Below are positions 1 to 5,566 of a stretch of DNA of 6,826 nucleotides, one piece after another. Source of the stretch: Acidobacteriota bacterium (GTDB taxonomy: Bacteria; Acidobacteriota; Terriglobia; Terriglobales; Acidobacteriaceae). The DNA lies in NCBI GenBank assembly GCA_021779695.1, contig JAJYAE010000236.1, positions 1 to 6,826 on the forward strand, given 5' to 3'. Position 1 is the stretch's first letter. Each line of letters opens with the position of its first letter. The translations under genes were made by a program, and so were the position numbers. Below the pieces are notes generated by a model, which saw only the letters and a list, made by a program, of their open reading frames with translations, did no database searches and was not told the DNA's origin.

Positions 1-1
1 C

Positions 2-994
2 GAGTTGCATCTGGCGTCGATCGGCATTCGACTTTGCTTTCTTGGCTTACTCATTCTCATCGTCATACATGGCATCCGGCAGCAGGGGCGCGAGGGCTGG
101 CTGGCTCTGCCGGCGGTTGTGCTGGTGGGAATCGCGCAGTTTCAGATCGATCTGGTTGTGCTCCATGTCCATACTCAGTGGTACCCCTTCGGCGTAGGGG
201 TTTATCTCTACGATATTGCCAACGCGGTATTATCGGCTGTCGTTTTCGTCCTCCTCCTTCGACGCTTGCAGCAGTCCTTGCGCCGTCAGCGTCTCATGGC
301 CTTGGATGTGAAGCAGGCGCAGGAAGTGCAGCAGGTGATTCTGCCTGAAGCGCATATGAACCTGCCGGGGCTTGAGATCGAATGCGAGTACAGACCTGCC
401 CGCGAGGTCGGCGGAGATTTCTTCCAAATCATCCCCCACAAGAACGACGGCAGCCTGCTGGTGGTGGCTGGCGACGTAACGGGCAAGGGCCTGAAAGCAG
501 GCATGCTGGTGGCTTTGCTGGTGGGTGCGATCCGCAGCAGTGCAGAAACAAATGCCGCACCAGAAAGCGTATTGGCGGCGCTCAACAGGCGGCTCTTGGG
601 TCGCAGCGATGCCCAGGCGACGTGTCTCGCGCTGCGGATTGCCAGGGATGGCGCAGTCACTCTTGCCAATGCCGGCCACCCGCCGCCTTACCTGAACGGC
701 GAGCCGATTGCGATGGAGGGTGCGCTGCCTCTGGGCATCCTCGATGGGGCGGCCATTTCGGTTGTGGGCTTCCAGCTGAGGGAAGGCGACAGACTGGCGC
801 TCGTATCAGACGGTATCCCTGAAGCGACCGATGTGAATGGCAACCTCTTCGGCTTTGACCGGGTGAAGGAACTTCTGCACGCCGCCAGGACCGCCGCCGA
901 AGTCGCCGCCGCGGCGCAAAACTTCGGCCAGGAAGACGACATCAGCGTCATCACCGTTACTCGCACAGCCCTGCCGGTTCCAGCCTCGGCATAA
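2..994 (+). CDS. Membrane-anchored PP2C/SpoIIE-family serine/threonine phosphatase (5' partial)
   Basis: The frame is open to the left edge, so the true start is probably outside the window; the first possible start inside is a TTG at 5, and residues are counted from there. Three hydrophobic segments (about 7-23, 32-53, 66-87) are followed by a basic, probably helical linker (about 88-112) with the AQEVQQVILPEA form typical just before RsbU/SpoIIE phosphatase domains. The catalytic domain spans about 120-318. It has VGGDFF (D138), GDVTGKG (D157), the NAGHPPPY loop (222-229), LPLGIL, SDGIPEA (D269) and QEDDISV (D311/D312), so the metal-binding acidic residues appear intact. By family knowledge such proteins remove phosphate from serine or threonine, often on an anti-anti-sigma factor; here the domain would face the cytoplasm under control of the membrane part. 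No sigma-regulator partner is encoded nearby, so the substrate is unknown. The missing N-terminus could hold more membrane helices or a sensor domain. Confidence 0.9.
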   Translation, partial: ELHLASIGIRLCFLGLLILIVIHGIRQQGREGWLALPAVVLVGIAQFQIDLVVLHVHTQWYPFGVGVYLYDIANAVLSAVVFVLLLRRLQQSLRRQRLMALDVKQAQEVQQVILPEAHMNLPGLEIECEYRPAREVGGDFFQIIPHKNDGSLLVVAGDVTGKGLKAGMLVALLVGAIRSSAETNAAPESVLAALNRRLLGRSDAQATCLALRIARDGAVTLANAGHPPPYLNGEPIAMEGALPLGILDGAAISVVGFQLREGDRLALVSDGIPEATDVNGNLFGFDRVKELLHAARTAAEVAAAAQNFGQEDDISVITVTRTALPVPASA

Positions 995-1060
995 GCTTTC
1001 CTGGCCTCGGAACAGTCTGCTCGCCGTCGCCCGCACACAACGTACTGGCCATTCCCTCAC

Positions 1061-1066
1061 TATGAT
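1061..1066 (+). promoter_or_regulatory. Possible -10 element (TATGAT) ahead of the helicase gene
   Basis: TATGAT differs from TATAAT at one position. No convincing -35 hexamer lies 16-18 bases upstream. If used, transcription would start near 1073. That would exclude the tandem ATGs at 1062 and 1065 and leave the ATG at 1086 with a leader of about 13 bases. Weak evidence: a single hexamer match can occur by chance. Confidence 0.25.
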
Positions 1067-1085
1067 GAGGAAAGCACCCGGCACC

Positions 1086-3068
1086 ATGTCCTCCGCCGAC
1101 ACCACAACCCGCACGCTACCCACACTCCACGAGTTCTTCTCGCCCGGCGGCATCCTCGCGCGCTCGCCCCTGCCCTACGAATACCGCCCCGGCCAGCTGG
1201 AGATGGCCAAAGCCGTCGAGCGCGCCCTCGCCGAGCGGCGCCACCTCATCGTCGAGGCAGGCACAGGCACCGGCAAGACCCTCGCCTACCTGCTGCCCGC
1301 CCTCCGCACCGGCCAGCGCGTCATCGTCTCCACTGGCACCAAGGCGCTGCAGGATCAGCTCTATTTCCGCGACGTGCCGTTTCTTGAAACACTGCTGGGC
1401 CCGCTGCGCGTCTGCTACATGAAGGGCCGCGCCAACTACCTCTGTCGCCACAAGCTCGTCGCCCTGCGCAATCAGCCGATCTTGTCTGGCCTCGAAGAAA
1501 TTGACCAGTACCGACAGATTGCCGAGTGGGAGCAGACCACCGAAACCGGCGACCGCGCCGAGCTTGGCGGCCTGCCCGAGGCCAGCGCCCTCTGGCACAA
1601 GCTCGACGCCCGCTCCGAAGCCTGCCTCGGCACCACCTGCCCCGACTACCAGCGCTGCTTCATCACCGAGATGCGCCGCCGCGCCCTCGAGTCCGACATC
1701 ATCATCGTCAACCACCACCTCTTCTTCGCCGATCTCTCCGTCAAGCAGGAGGCCACCGGCGCGCCTGACGCCGGCGTGCTGCCCGAGGCCGCCGCCGTCG
1801 TCTTCGACGAGGCCCACGAGCTCGAAGAGGTCGCCTCCAGCTACTTTGGCCTCTCCGTCAGCAACATTCGCTTTGAAGAGTTGGCCCGCGACACAGACGT
1901 CCTGCTGCGCGGTAAAGAAGGCGCGCACTCCATTCCCGGCACCACGCAGCAGCTCCGCGAGCGCGCCCGCATGTTCTTCGCCGGCCTGCCCATGGAGGGC
2001 GATGGCCGCCAGCCCTTCACCGCCCGCGAAGAGTTCCTTGAAACCGCGGGCGACCTCTACCTGAGCCTGCGCGCCACACTCCGCCGCCTTGAGGCAGAGA
2101 TGGAGTCGCTTAAAGGCGTCGATGAGGCCCTCGGCTTGCGCAAGCGCATTGTGCGCCTGCGCTCCGAGCTCGAGTTCCTGCTCGAATCGAACGCCAGCAA
2201 CACCGTCTACTGGATTGAGCGCCGTGCGATGACAGGCGCAGCACCCGCCCAGCGTTCGGCCGCGCGCAGCACCTTCCTGCAGGCCACGCCCATCGACGTC
2301 TCCGAGCTGCTGCACGAACACGTCTTCGAGTCCATCCCGACCGTCATCCTCACCTCGGCCACACTTACCGTGCAGGGCGGCTTTGAGCACATCCGCAAGC
2401 GCCTTGGCATGACCGAGGCCCGCGAGCTCGTTGTGCCCTCTCACTTCCGCTACGGCGAGCAGGCCCTGCTTTACCTACCGCCGCAGATGCCCGACCCGCG
2501 CGAGCCTGACTTCCCCGAGGCCGCCGCAGAGTGCATCCGCCGCGTGCTCACCATCACTCAGGGCCGCGCCTTCTGCCTCTTCACCAGCTACAGCCAGATG
2601 CGCGCGCTCTACGAGCGCCTGCTGCCCGTACTCGACTACCCGATCCTGCTCCACGGCACCGCGCCGCGCAAGGCGCTGCTCGAAGAGTTCCGCTCCACGC
2701 CGAACGCGGTGCTCTTTGGCACATCGAGCTTCTGGCAGGGTGTGGACGTGCAGGGCGAGTCGCTCAGTTGCGTCATCATCGACCGCCTGCCCTTCGCCGT
2801 GCCCAGCGACCCCGTCGTCCAGGCCCGCATGAAAGCCATCGAAGAAGCCGGCGGCAAGCCCTTCTTCGACTACCAGGTGCCCTCGGCTGTGCTTACGCTC
2901 AAGCAGGGCTTCGGCCGGCTCATCCGCTCACTGGAAGATCGTGGCGTCCTCGTCCTCCTCGACCCCCGCGTCCGCCGCCAGCGCTACGGCCAGACCTTCC
3001 TCCAAAGCCTCCCACCCTATCGCATGACCACCAACATCGCCGATGTGGAACAGTTCTTTGAGCCCTGA
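1086..3068 (+). CDS. dinG: DinG/XPD-type ATP-dependent DNA helicase with iron-sulfur cysteines
   Basis: A superfamily 2 helicase of the Rad3/XPD/DinG group, 660 residues from the chosen start. Visible motifs: Walker A in EAGTGTGKT (57-65); motif Ia STGTKALQDQL; four cysteines (C120, C180, C185, C191) placed as in 4Fe-4S cluster helicases; DEAH at 241-244; TSATL (423-427); a motif V region with FGTSSFWQGVDV; and motif VI QGFGRLIR (607-614). By family knowledge it unwinds DNA 5' to 3' using ATP, in repair and in resolving replication or R-loop intermediates. There is no N-terminal exonuclease domain, so it is the short DinG/YoaA form. The ATG at 1086 is preferred because an AGGA lies at 1068-1071 (a long 14-base spacer) and the helicase core begins soon after; an in-frame ATG at 1062 would add eight residues. 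It is convergent with the toxin gene, 14 bases away. The family call is firm; choosing DinG over YoaA is less so. Confidence 0.93.
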   Translation: MSSADTTTRTLPTLHEFFSPGGILARSPLPYEYRPGQLEMAKAVERALAERRHLIVEAGTGTGKTLAYLLPALRTGQRVIVSTGTKALQDQLYFRDVPFLETLLGPLRVCYMKGRANYLCRHKLVALRNQPILSGLEEIDQYRQIAEWEQTTETGDRAELGGLPEASALWHKLDARSEACLGTTCPDYQRCFITEMRRRALESDIIIVNHHLFFADLSVKQEATGAPDAGVLPEAAAVVFDEAHELEEVASSYFGLSVSNIRFEELARDTDVLLRGKEGAHSIPGTTQQLRERARMFFAGLPMEGDGRQPFTAREEFLETAGDLYLSLRATLRRLEAEMESLKGVDEALGLRKRIVRLRSELEFLLESNASNTVYWIERRAMTGAAPAQRSAARSTFLQATPIDVSELLHEHVFESIPTVILTSATLTVQGGFEHIRKRLGMTEARELVVPSHFRYGEQALLYLPPQMPDPREPDFPEAAAECIRRVLTITQGRAFCLFTSYSQMRALYERLLPVLDYPILLHGTAPRKALLEEFRSTPNAVLFGTSSFWQGVDVQGESLSCVIIDRLPFAVPSDPVVQARMKAIEEAGGKPFFDYQVPSAVLTLKQGFGRLIRSLEDRGVLVLLDPRVRRQRYGQTFLQSLPPYRMTTNIADVEQFFEP

Positions 3069-3082
3069 GCCGGGTTCGGAGC

Positions 3083-3373
3083 CTATTCGATGCGATGCGG
3101 AAAGTCCTGCGACGCATGCAGGTAGCGCAGGATCTGAATGAAATCCTGATTCACGGAGTAGATGAGAATGTACGGCAGCGGAGCGAGAACAAGCTCCCTT
3201 GTGTTGGGAACTCGCCCCACGCGCCCGGAGAGCGGAAATTTCTTCAGCGACTTTGCCGCGTCATAAAGCCGCTGAATGGTCCCTGCTGCATACGATGGAT
3301 GGTGAAGATGAAGGTAGCTGGCAATGGATTCAAGATCGGCGGCCGCGGCAAGCGACCAGCGCAAACGCCTCAA
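3083..3373 (-). CDS. ParE/RelE-superfamily toxin of a type II toxin-antitoxin pair
   Basis: A 96-residue protein that looks intact. Family features are the N-terminal helix with RWSLAAAADLESIASYL, the loop FPLSGRVGR (46-54), the strand region RELVLAPLPYILIYSV (59-74), and the C-terminal ILRYLHASQDFP (81-92), close to the usual ParE ending with I-x-R-x-L-H and a late aspartate. Relatives act in the cytoplasm, either as gyrase poisons (ParE) or as ribosome-dependent mRNA endonucleases (RelE); the overall look favours ParE, but the target cannot be read from the sequence. The start is a TTG whose first four bases (TTGA) overlap the antitoxin stop codon. No ATG or GTG lies in the short open stretch upstream, so translational coupling to the antitoxin is likely. 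The gene is second in the operon, and its 3' end faces the helicase gene. Confidence 0.87.
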   Translation of the reverse strand: MRRLRWSLAAAADLESIASYLHLHHPSYAAGTIQRLYDAAKSLKKFPLSGRVGRVPNTRELVLAPLPYILIYSVNQDFIQILRYLHASQDFPHRIE

Positions 3374-3594
3374 CGCCGCATCATCCGGGCTACGCGCGCA
3401 TCCATCTCATCTTCCTCGATAAACTCACCGCGCGCGATTTGATCGATCCCGACCTGCACCTGTGCGTCAAACCAGCGTTGATCCGCAACCATGCGATCGA
3501 CCGCTTCGGCCAGCAGTTCCTGCTCGCTGCGCCCTGTGCGCGCAGCCATGCCAGCAAGCTCCGCTGATTGGCGCTCTGGAAGATGAACATCCAT
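3370..3594 (-). CDS. Ribbon-helix-helix (ParD/CopG-like) antitoxin
   Basis: A 74-residue protein directly upstream of the toxin and overlapping it by four bases. Residues 1-5 could form the DNA-contacting strand, followed by two helices: AELAGMAARTG (11-21) and RSEQELLAEAVDRMVA (22-37). The acidic C-terminal part, with GIDQIARGEFIEEDEM (49-64), resembles the toxin-binding tail of antitoxins paired with ParE. By family knowledge it neutralises the toxin by direct binding and represses its own promoter as a dimer. The ATG at 3594 has no clear Shine-Dalgarno sequence, but a promoter-like element ends six bases upstream, so a leaderless message is possible. An in-frame methionine at residue 16 would destroy the first strand and is an unlikely start. 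An overlapping frame on the same strand up to 3650 is a shadow. Confidence 0.85.
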   Translation of the reverse strand: MDVHLPERQSAELAGMAARTGRSEQELLAEAVDRMVADQRWFDAQVQVGIDQIARGEFIEEDEMDARVARMMRR

Positions 3595-3600
3595 GACCCA

Positions 3601-3629
3601 AGCCTAGGAGGACGCTGGTGCGATGTCAA
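3601..3629 (-). promoter_or_regulatory. Promoter-like element for the toxin-antitoxin operon, possibly giving leaderless mRNA
   Basis: On the minus strand, a perfect TTGACA (3629-3624) is followed by a 17-base spacer and TAGGCT (3606-3601), which keeps the first, second and last bases of TATAAT. Only six bases separate TAGGCT from the antitoxin ATG at 3594, so transcription from it should begin at or next to the start codon. A CCTAGG palindrome (3603-3608) overlaps the -10 and could be part of the self-repression site; that last point is inference. Confidence 0.5.
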
Positions 3630-3854
3630 GCAAACCACATGAGAGATCAACCGGATGGTGCAAGTATGTCGGACCTAAATCCAAGTGCGCCTTTCCCAGC
3701 GCTGAACAGCAAGCATTGCAGGCACAGTCTTACCCTCAGCCTGCCGCCGGATCGGACAAGGACAAACATAGGCGATATGGACGGGCCCCTCGAAGCCAAA
3801 GTCCCATGACAATGTGACTCACTGAAGAATTGGAACTGACCTCGACGGTTCTGT

Positions 3855-3897
3855 TCAGATTGCCGACTGCACGGTGAAAACGTAAATCCCAATCTGA
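3855..3897. repeat. Inverted repeat with 8-base arms
   Basis: TCAGATTG (3855-3862) and CAATCTGA (3890-3897) are exact reverse complements separated by 27 bases. Outward, GACGG (3844-3848) can pair imperfectly with CC and GTC in 3901-3906, which would extend the structure to about 3844-3906. An 8-base pair of this kind can arise by chance in a stretch of this size, so no function is claimed. Confidence 0.3.
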
Positions 3898-3902
3898 CCT
3901 CC

Positions 3903-3917
3903 GGTCACTCAGTGGCC
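3903..3917. promoter_or_regulatory. Imperfect palindrome upstream of the exported-protein gene, possible operator
   Basis: GGTCACT C AGTGGCC is a 15-base palindrome with one mismatched pair and a single central base. It lies about 31 bases ahead of the promoter-like element at 3946-3954, a position where a transcription activator could bind. No regulator gene is next to it, and it could be a chance match. Confidence 0.22.
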
Positions 3918-3945
3918 CGACCTGTGAGCGAAAGCTAAGACCGAC

Positions 3946-3954
3946 TGCGATAAT
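3946..3954 (+). promoter_or_regulatory. Extended -10 promoter-like element (TGcGATAAT)
   Basis: A TG, one base, then GATAAT (five of six matches to TATAAT) gives the extended -10 form, which can work without a good -35; none is visible 16-18 bases upstream. Expected transcription start is about 3961, two bases before the ATG at 3963. This supports that ATG over the TTG at 3957 and suggests a very short or absent leader. Confidence 0.4.
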
Positions 3955-3962
3955 ATTTGGCG

Positions 3963-4769
3963 ATGCGCTATCCAATTCAAGCATTTGTCATGCTGTTTTG
4001 CCTCTGTGTTTCGGCTGTTCCACAATCGTCGAAATCGGATGAACAGCTAATGGCTAAGACTCGCGCTCTTTATGACGCTCCCTTCACACGCGATCTCGCC
4101 GCATTCGATTGCGCAGTACAGTTCGATTGGAAGCAACATTTCTCTGAGATGCTTGGGACTCTTCCATCTGGGGCGGCGCCGATGGCGGAAAATCTTCAGA
4201 CAATTGACCACAGAGTGAGCGTCGATCATGCGCGTGCAGTTGTCTCCTCGACACCAAAGCAGCCGGATTTTAGCGGGGTCCAGTATAGATCTCAACTTGA
4301 ACAACTTGAGCAGGTATTCATTGCGATGGTTTCAAGCGGATTGAACGCCTGGCTTCCGTCAGGTACCAACGTAATTCTCCCCGTTGGGAAGACGCAGTAT
4401 GTGTTTGAGAAGCGTCCGTCCGGTTACAAGCTAACGATGGAAGGTGAGAATGTCGCCGGAACGCTTTTGTTGGAAGCTGACCTTCGTGTGACAAGCGGAG
4501 ATATGCAACTTCCGCAGCCAATGAGGTTTTCGACGGACTTTGAGGCCGGTCCACAAGGTCTTGTTCTCGCTTCGGTCAAAGCAGGACGGACGGCGGGCGC
4601 GACCGAAAGTGGCGAGGCGACGTTCGCTTACACTTATCAATCGGTCGACGGAGAGCAAATTCCAGATGCGGTCACTGTGATTCCAGCAACGGGGAGTAAG
4701 TGGCAATACCGCCTTACCGATTGCAAGGTAGTCAAGTTCGTCAAGGTTCAGGCATTGCCGCATCGCTGA
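3963..4769 (+). CDS. Unrecognised exported protein in low-GC DNA
   Basis: A 268-residue protein I cannot assign to a named family. The N-terminus (MRYPIQAFVMLFCLCVSA) reads as a signal peptide, with a plausible cleavage after A18; there is no proper lipobox. The mature part contains only two cysteines, C50 in FDCAVQFDWKQHF (48-60) and C254 in RLTDCKVVKF, which could form a disulfide in the periplasm. The second half (about 143-260) alternates in a way that suggests beta strands, with GYKLTMEGENVAG and FAYTYQSVDGEQIPD. No catalytic motif or membrane segment is visible beyond the signal. Start: the ATG at 3963 fits the signal peptide and the promoter-like element better than the TTG at 3957. 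Composition differs from its neighbours: sample lines give 48-53% GC with relaxed third positions. This may reflect transfer or a lineage-specific family. It could be an outer-surface or periplasmic binding protein, but that is a guess. Confidence 0.8.
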   Translation: MRYPIQAFVMLFCLCVSAVPQSSKSDEQLMAKTRALYDAPFTRDLAAFDCAVQFDWKQHFSEMLGTLPSGAAPMAENLQTIDHRVSVDHARAVVSSTPKQPDFSGVQYRSQLEQLEQVFIAMVSSGLNAWLPSGTNVILPVGKTQYVFEKRPSGYKLTMEGENVAGTLLLEADLRVTSGDMQLPQPMRFSTDFEAGPQGLVLASVKAGRTAGATESGEATFAYTYQSVDGEQIPDAVTVIPATGSKWQYRLTDCKVVKFVKVQALPHR

Positions 4770-4826
4770 CTTCGGCCACTTGCCGGTTTGCGCGCACATG
4801 ACCACCAATTCGGAGAGAACGAACTC

Positions 4827-4837
4827 TAGGCCGCCTA
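4827..4837. promoter_or_regulatory. Short palindrome upstream of pncA
   Basis: TAGGC C GCCTA is an 11-base perfect palindrome around one central base, 49 bases before the preferred pncA start. It is too short to be convincing as an operator. It does not resemble the NrtR-type sites I know for NAD genes. Confidence 0.15.
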
Positions 4838-4886
4838 TCCTATTCGTCATTGGCGACGGGTGACACGGTGCAGCATGATAGTGTGT

Positions 4887-5528
4887 ATGCACCCCACCCC
4901 CCACGACGTGCTCCTCGTCGTTGACGTGCAAAACGACTTCTGCCCCGGCGGCGCGCTCGCCGTGCCCGAGGGCGACGCCGTCATCGCCGTCATCCATCGC
5001 GCTGCGCCACTCTTTCACCACGTCATCCTCACCCAGGACTGGCATCCCGAAGGCCACACCTCGTTTGCTTCGAGCTACGTCACACGCAAGCCCTTCGAAC
5101 AGGTCGAGCTGAGCTATGGCCTGCAGACGCTCTGGCCCGATCACTGCATCCAGGGAACACCCGGCGCCGAGTTCCACCCCGCGCTCCATCTCCCCCAATC
5201 CGAGCTCATCCTGCGCAAGGGTTTCCGCCCCCACGTCGATTCCTACTCCGCTTTCTTTGAGAACGACCACACCACGGCCACCGGCCTCGACGGCTACCTT
5301 CGCGAGCGCGGCTTCCGGCGCGTCTTTCTTGTTGGCCTCGCATATGACTACTGCGTCCATTACTCCGCCATCGACGCCCGCCGTGCCGGCTTTGAGACCA
5401 TCGTCCTCCGCGACGCCTGCCGCGCCATTGATCTCCCTGCCTCTGAGGCCCGTATCCAGGCCGACTTTGCCCAGGCAGGCGTCATCGAGCTCAACTCCGC
5501 GCAGCTCATCGCCGCCCCCACGCCGTAG
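4887..5528 (+). CDS. pncA: Nicotinamidase (pyrazinamidase-type)
   Basis: A cysteine-hydrolase (isochorismatase-fold) enzyme that converts nicotinamide to nicotinate and ammonia in the cytoplasm, feeding the Preiss-Handler route of NAD salvage. From the chosen start it has 213 residues. The catalytic triad is visible: D13 in VVDVQNDFCPGG, K111 in ILRKGF, C156 in YDYCVHYSA. The metal site is D51, H53 and H57 in TQDWHPEGHTSFA. The family signature WPDHCIQGTPGAEFH is also present. The strand before DVQNDF normally starts within about 5-12 residues of the N-terminus, so the ATG at 4887 fits best; in-frame GTG (4860) and ATG (4875) would only add an unusual leader. None has a clear Shine-Dalgarno sequence. 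Codon use is strongly GC-rich, unlike the exported-protein gene upstream. The next gene follows after 38 bases that contain a hairpin. Confidence 0.94.
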   Translation: MHPTPHDVLLVVDVQNDFCPGGALAVPEGDAVIAVIHRAAPLFHHVILTQDWHPEGHTSFASSYVTRKPFEQVELSYGLQTLWPDHCIQGTPGAEFHPALHLPQSELILRKGFRPHVDSYSAFFENDHTTATGLDGYLRERGFRRVFLVGLAYDYCVHYSAIDARRAGFETIVLRDACRAIDLPASEARIQADFAQAGVIELNSAQLIAAPTP

Positions 5529-5531
5529 AAT
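5526..5531 (+). promoter_or_regulatory. Possible -10 element (TAGAAT) overlapping the pncA stop codon
   Basis: The pncA stop TAG is followed by AAT, giving TAGAAT, one mismatch from TATAAT. Transcription would start near 5538, just before the hairpin at 5539-5557. No good -35 is seen. The same hexamer recurs at the end of the next gene. Confidence 0.22.
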
Positions 5532-5538
5532 CGCATCA

Positions 5539-5557
5539 GGACGGGCTGCTCCCGTCC
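5539..5557 (+). other. GC-rich hairpin between pncA and the small membrane-protein gene
   Basis: GGACGGG (5539-5545) pairs perfectly with CCCGTCC (5551-5557) around the five-base loop CTGCT. The stem begins 11 bases after the pncA stop and ends 9 bases before the next ATG. No run of T follows, so it is not a classic intrinsic terminator. It could slow or attenuate readthrough, protect an mRNA end, or affect access to the next start codon. Confidence 0.5.
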
Positions 5558-5566
5558 GTCACCGTC

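Larger units (their letters stand above)
3595..3962. other. Intergenic stretch without a convincing gene
   Basis: About 370 bases between two divergent genes, near 50% GC by hand count on two sample lines (30 of 60 each), lower than the flanking core genes. Short open frames on both strands (63-82 codons) overlap one another, have no ribosome-binding site, and resemble no family I know. What it does hold: the minus-strand promoter-like element at its left end, an inverted repeat at 3855-3897, small palindromes at 3814-3822 and 3903-3917, an 8-base direct repeat (CCGACTGC at 3863 and 3941), and the promoter-like element at its right end. Most of these short repeats are near what chance allows. 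No tRNA or U-tract terminator was seen. Confidence 0.6.

Noticed and set aside
230..1153. Several 115-149-codon minus-strand frames opposite the phosphatase gene
   Set aside because: They overlap a gene with full PP2C motifs and show no domain of their own.
1116..2444. A 442-codon open frame on the minus strand inside the helicase gene
   Set aside because: The plus strand encodes a helicase with all its motifs. Long antisense frames are expected opposite GC-rich genes, and this one is alanine/glycine-rich with no recognisable domain.
3061..3090. An intrinsic terminator between the helicase and toxin genes
   Set aside because: GAGCC occurs repeatedly, but no complementary arm and no T-run are present.
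3601..3610. AGGAGG-like bases at 3606-3611 on the plus strand as a ribosome-binding site
   Set aside because: No plausible plus-strand gene starts at the right distance. The frames beginning at 3618 and 3623 are not convincing genes.
3618..3984. Four short overlapping frames (63-82 codons) in the intergenic stretch, on both strands
   Set aside because: They overlap one another, lack ribosome-binding sites and codon bias, and resemble nothing I know. A decayed gene cannot be excluded, but I see no support for it.
4431..5360. A 309-codon minus-strand frame spanning the exported-protein gene and pncA
   Set aside because: It crosses two plus-strand genes of different composition, and one of them (pncA) has every catalytic residue. 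The frame has no family features.
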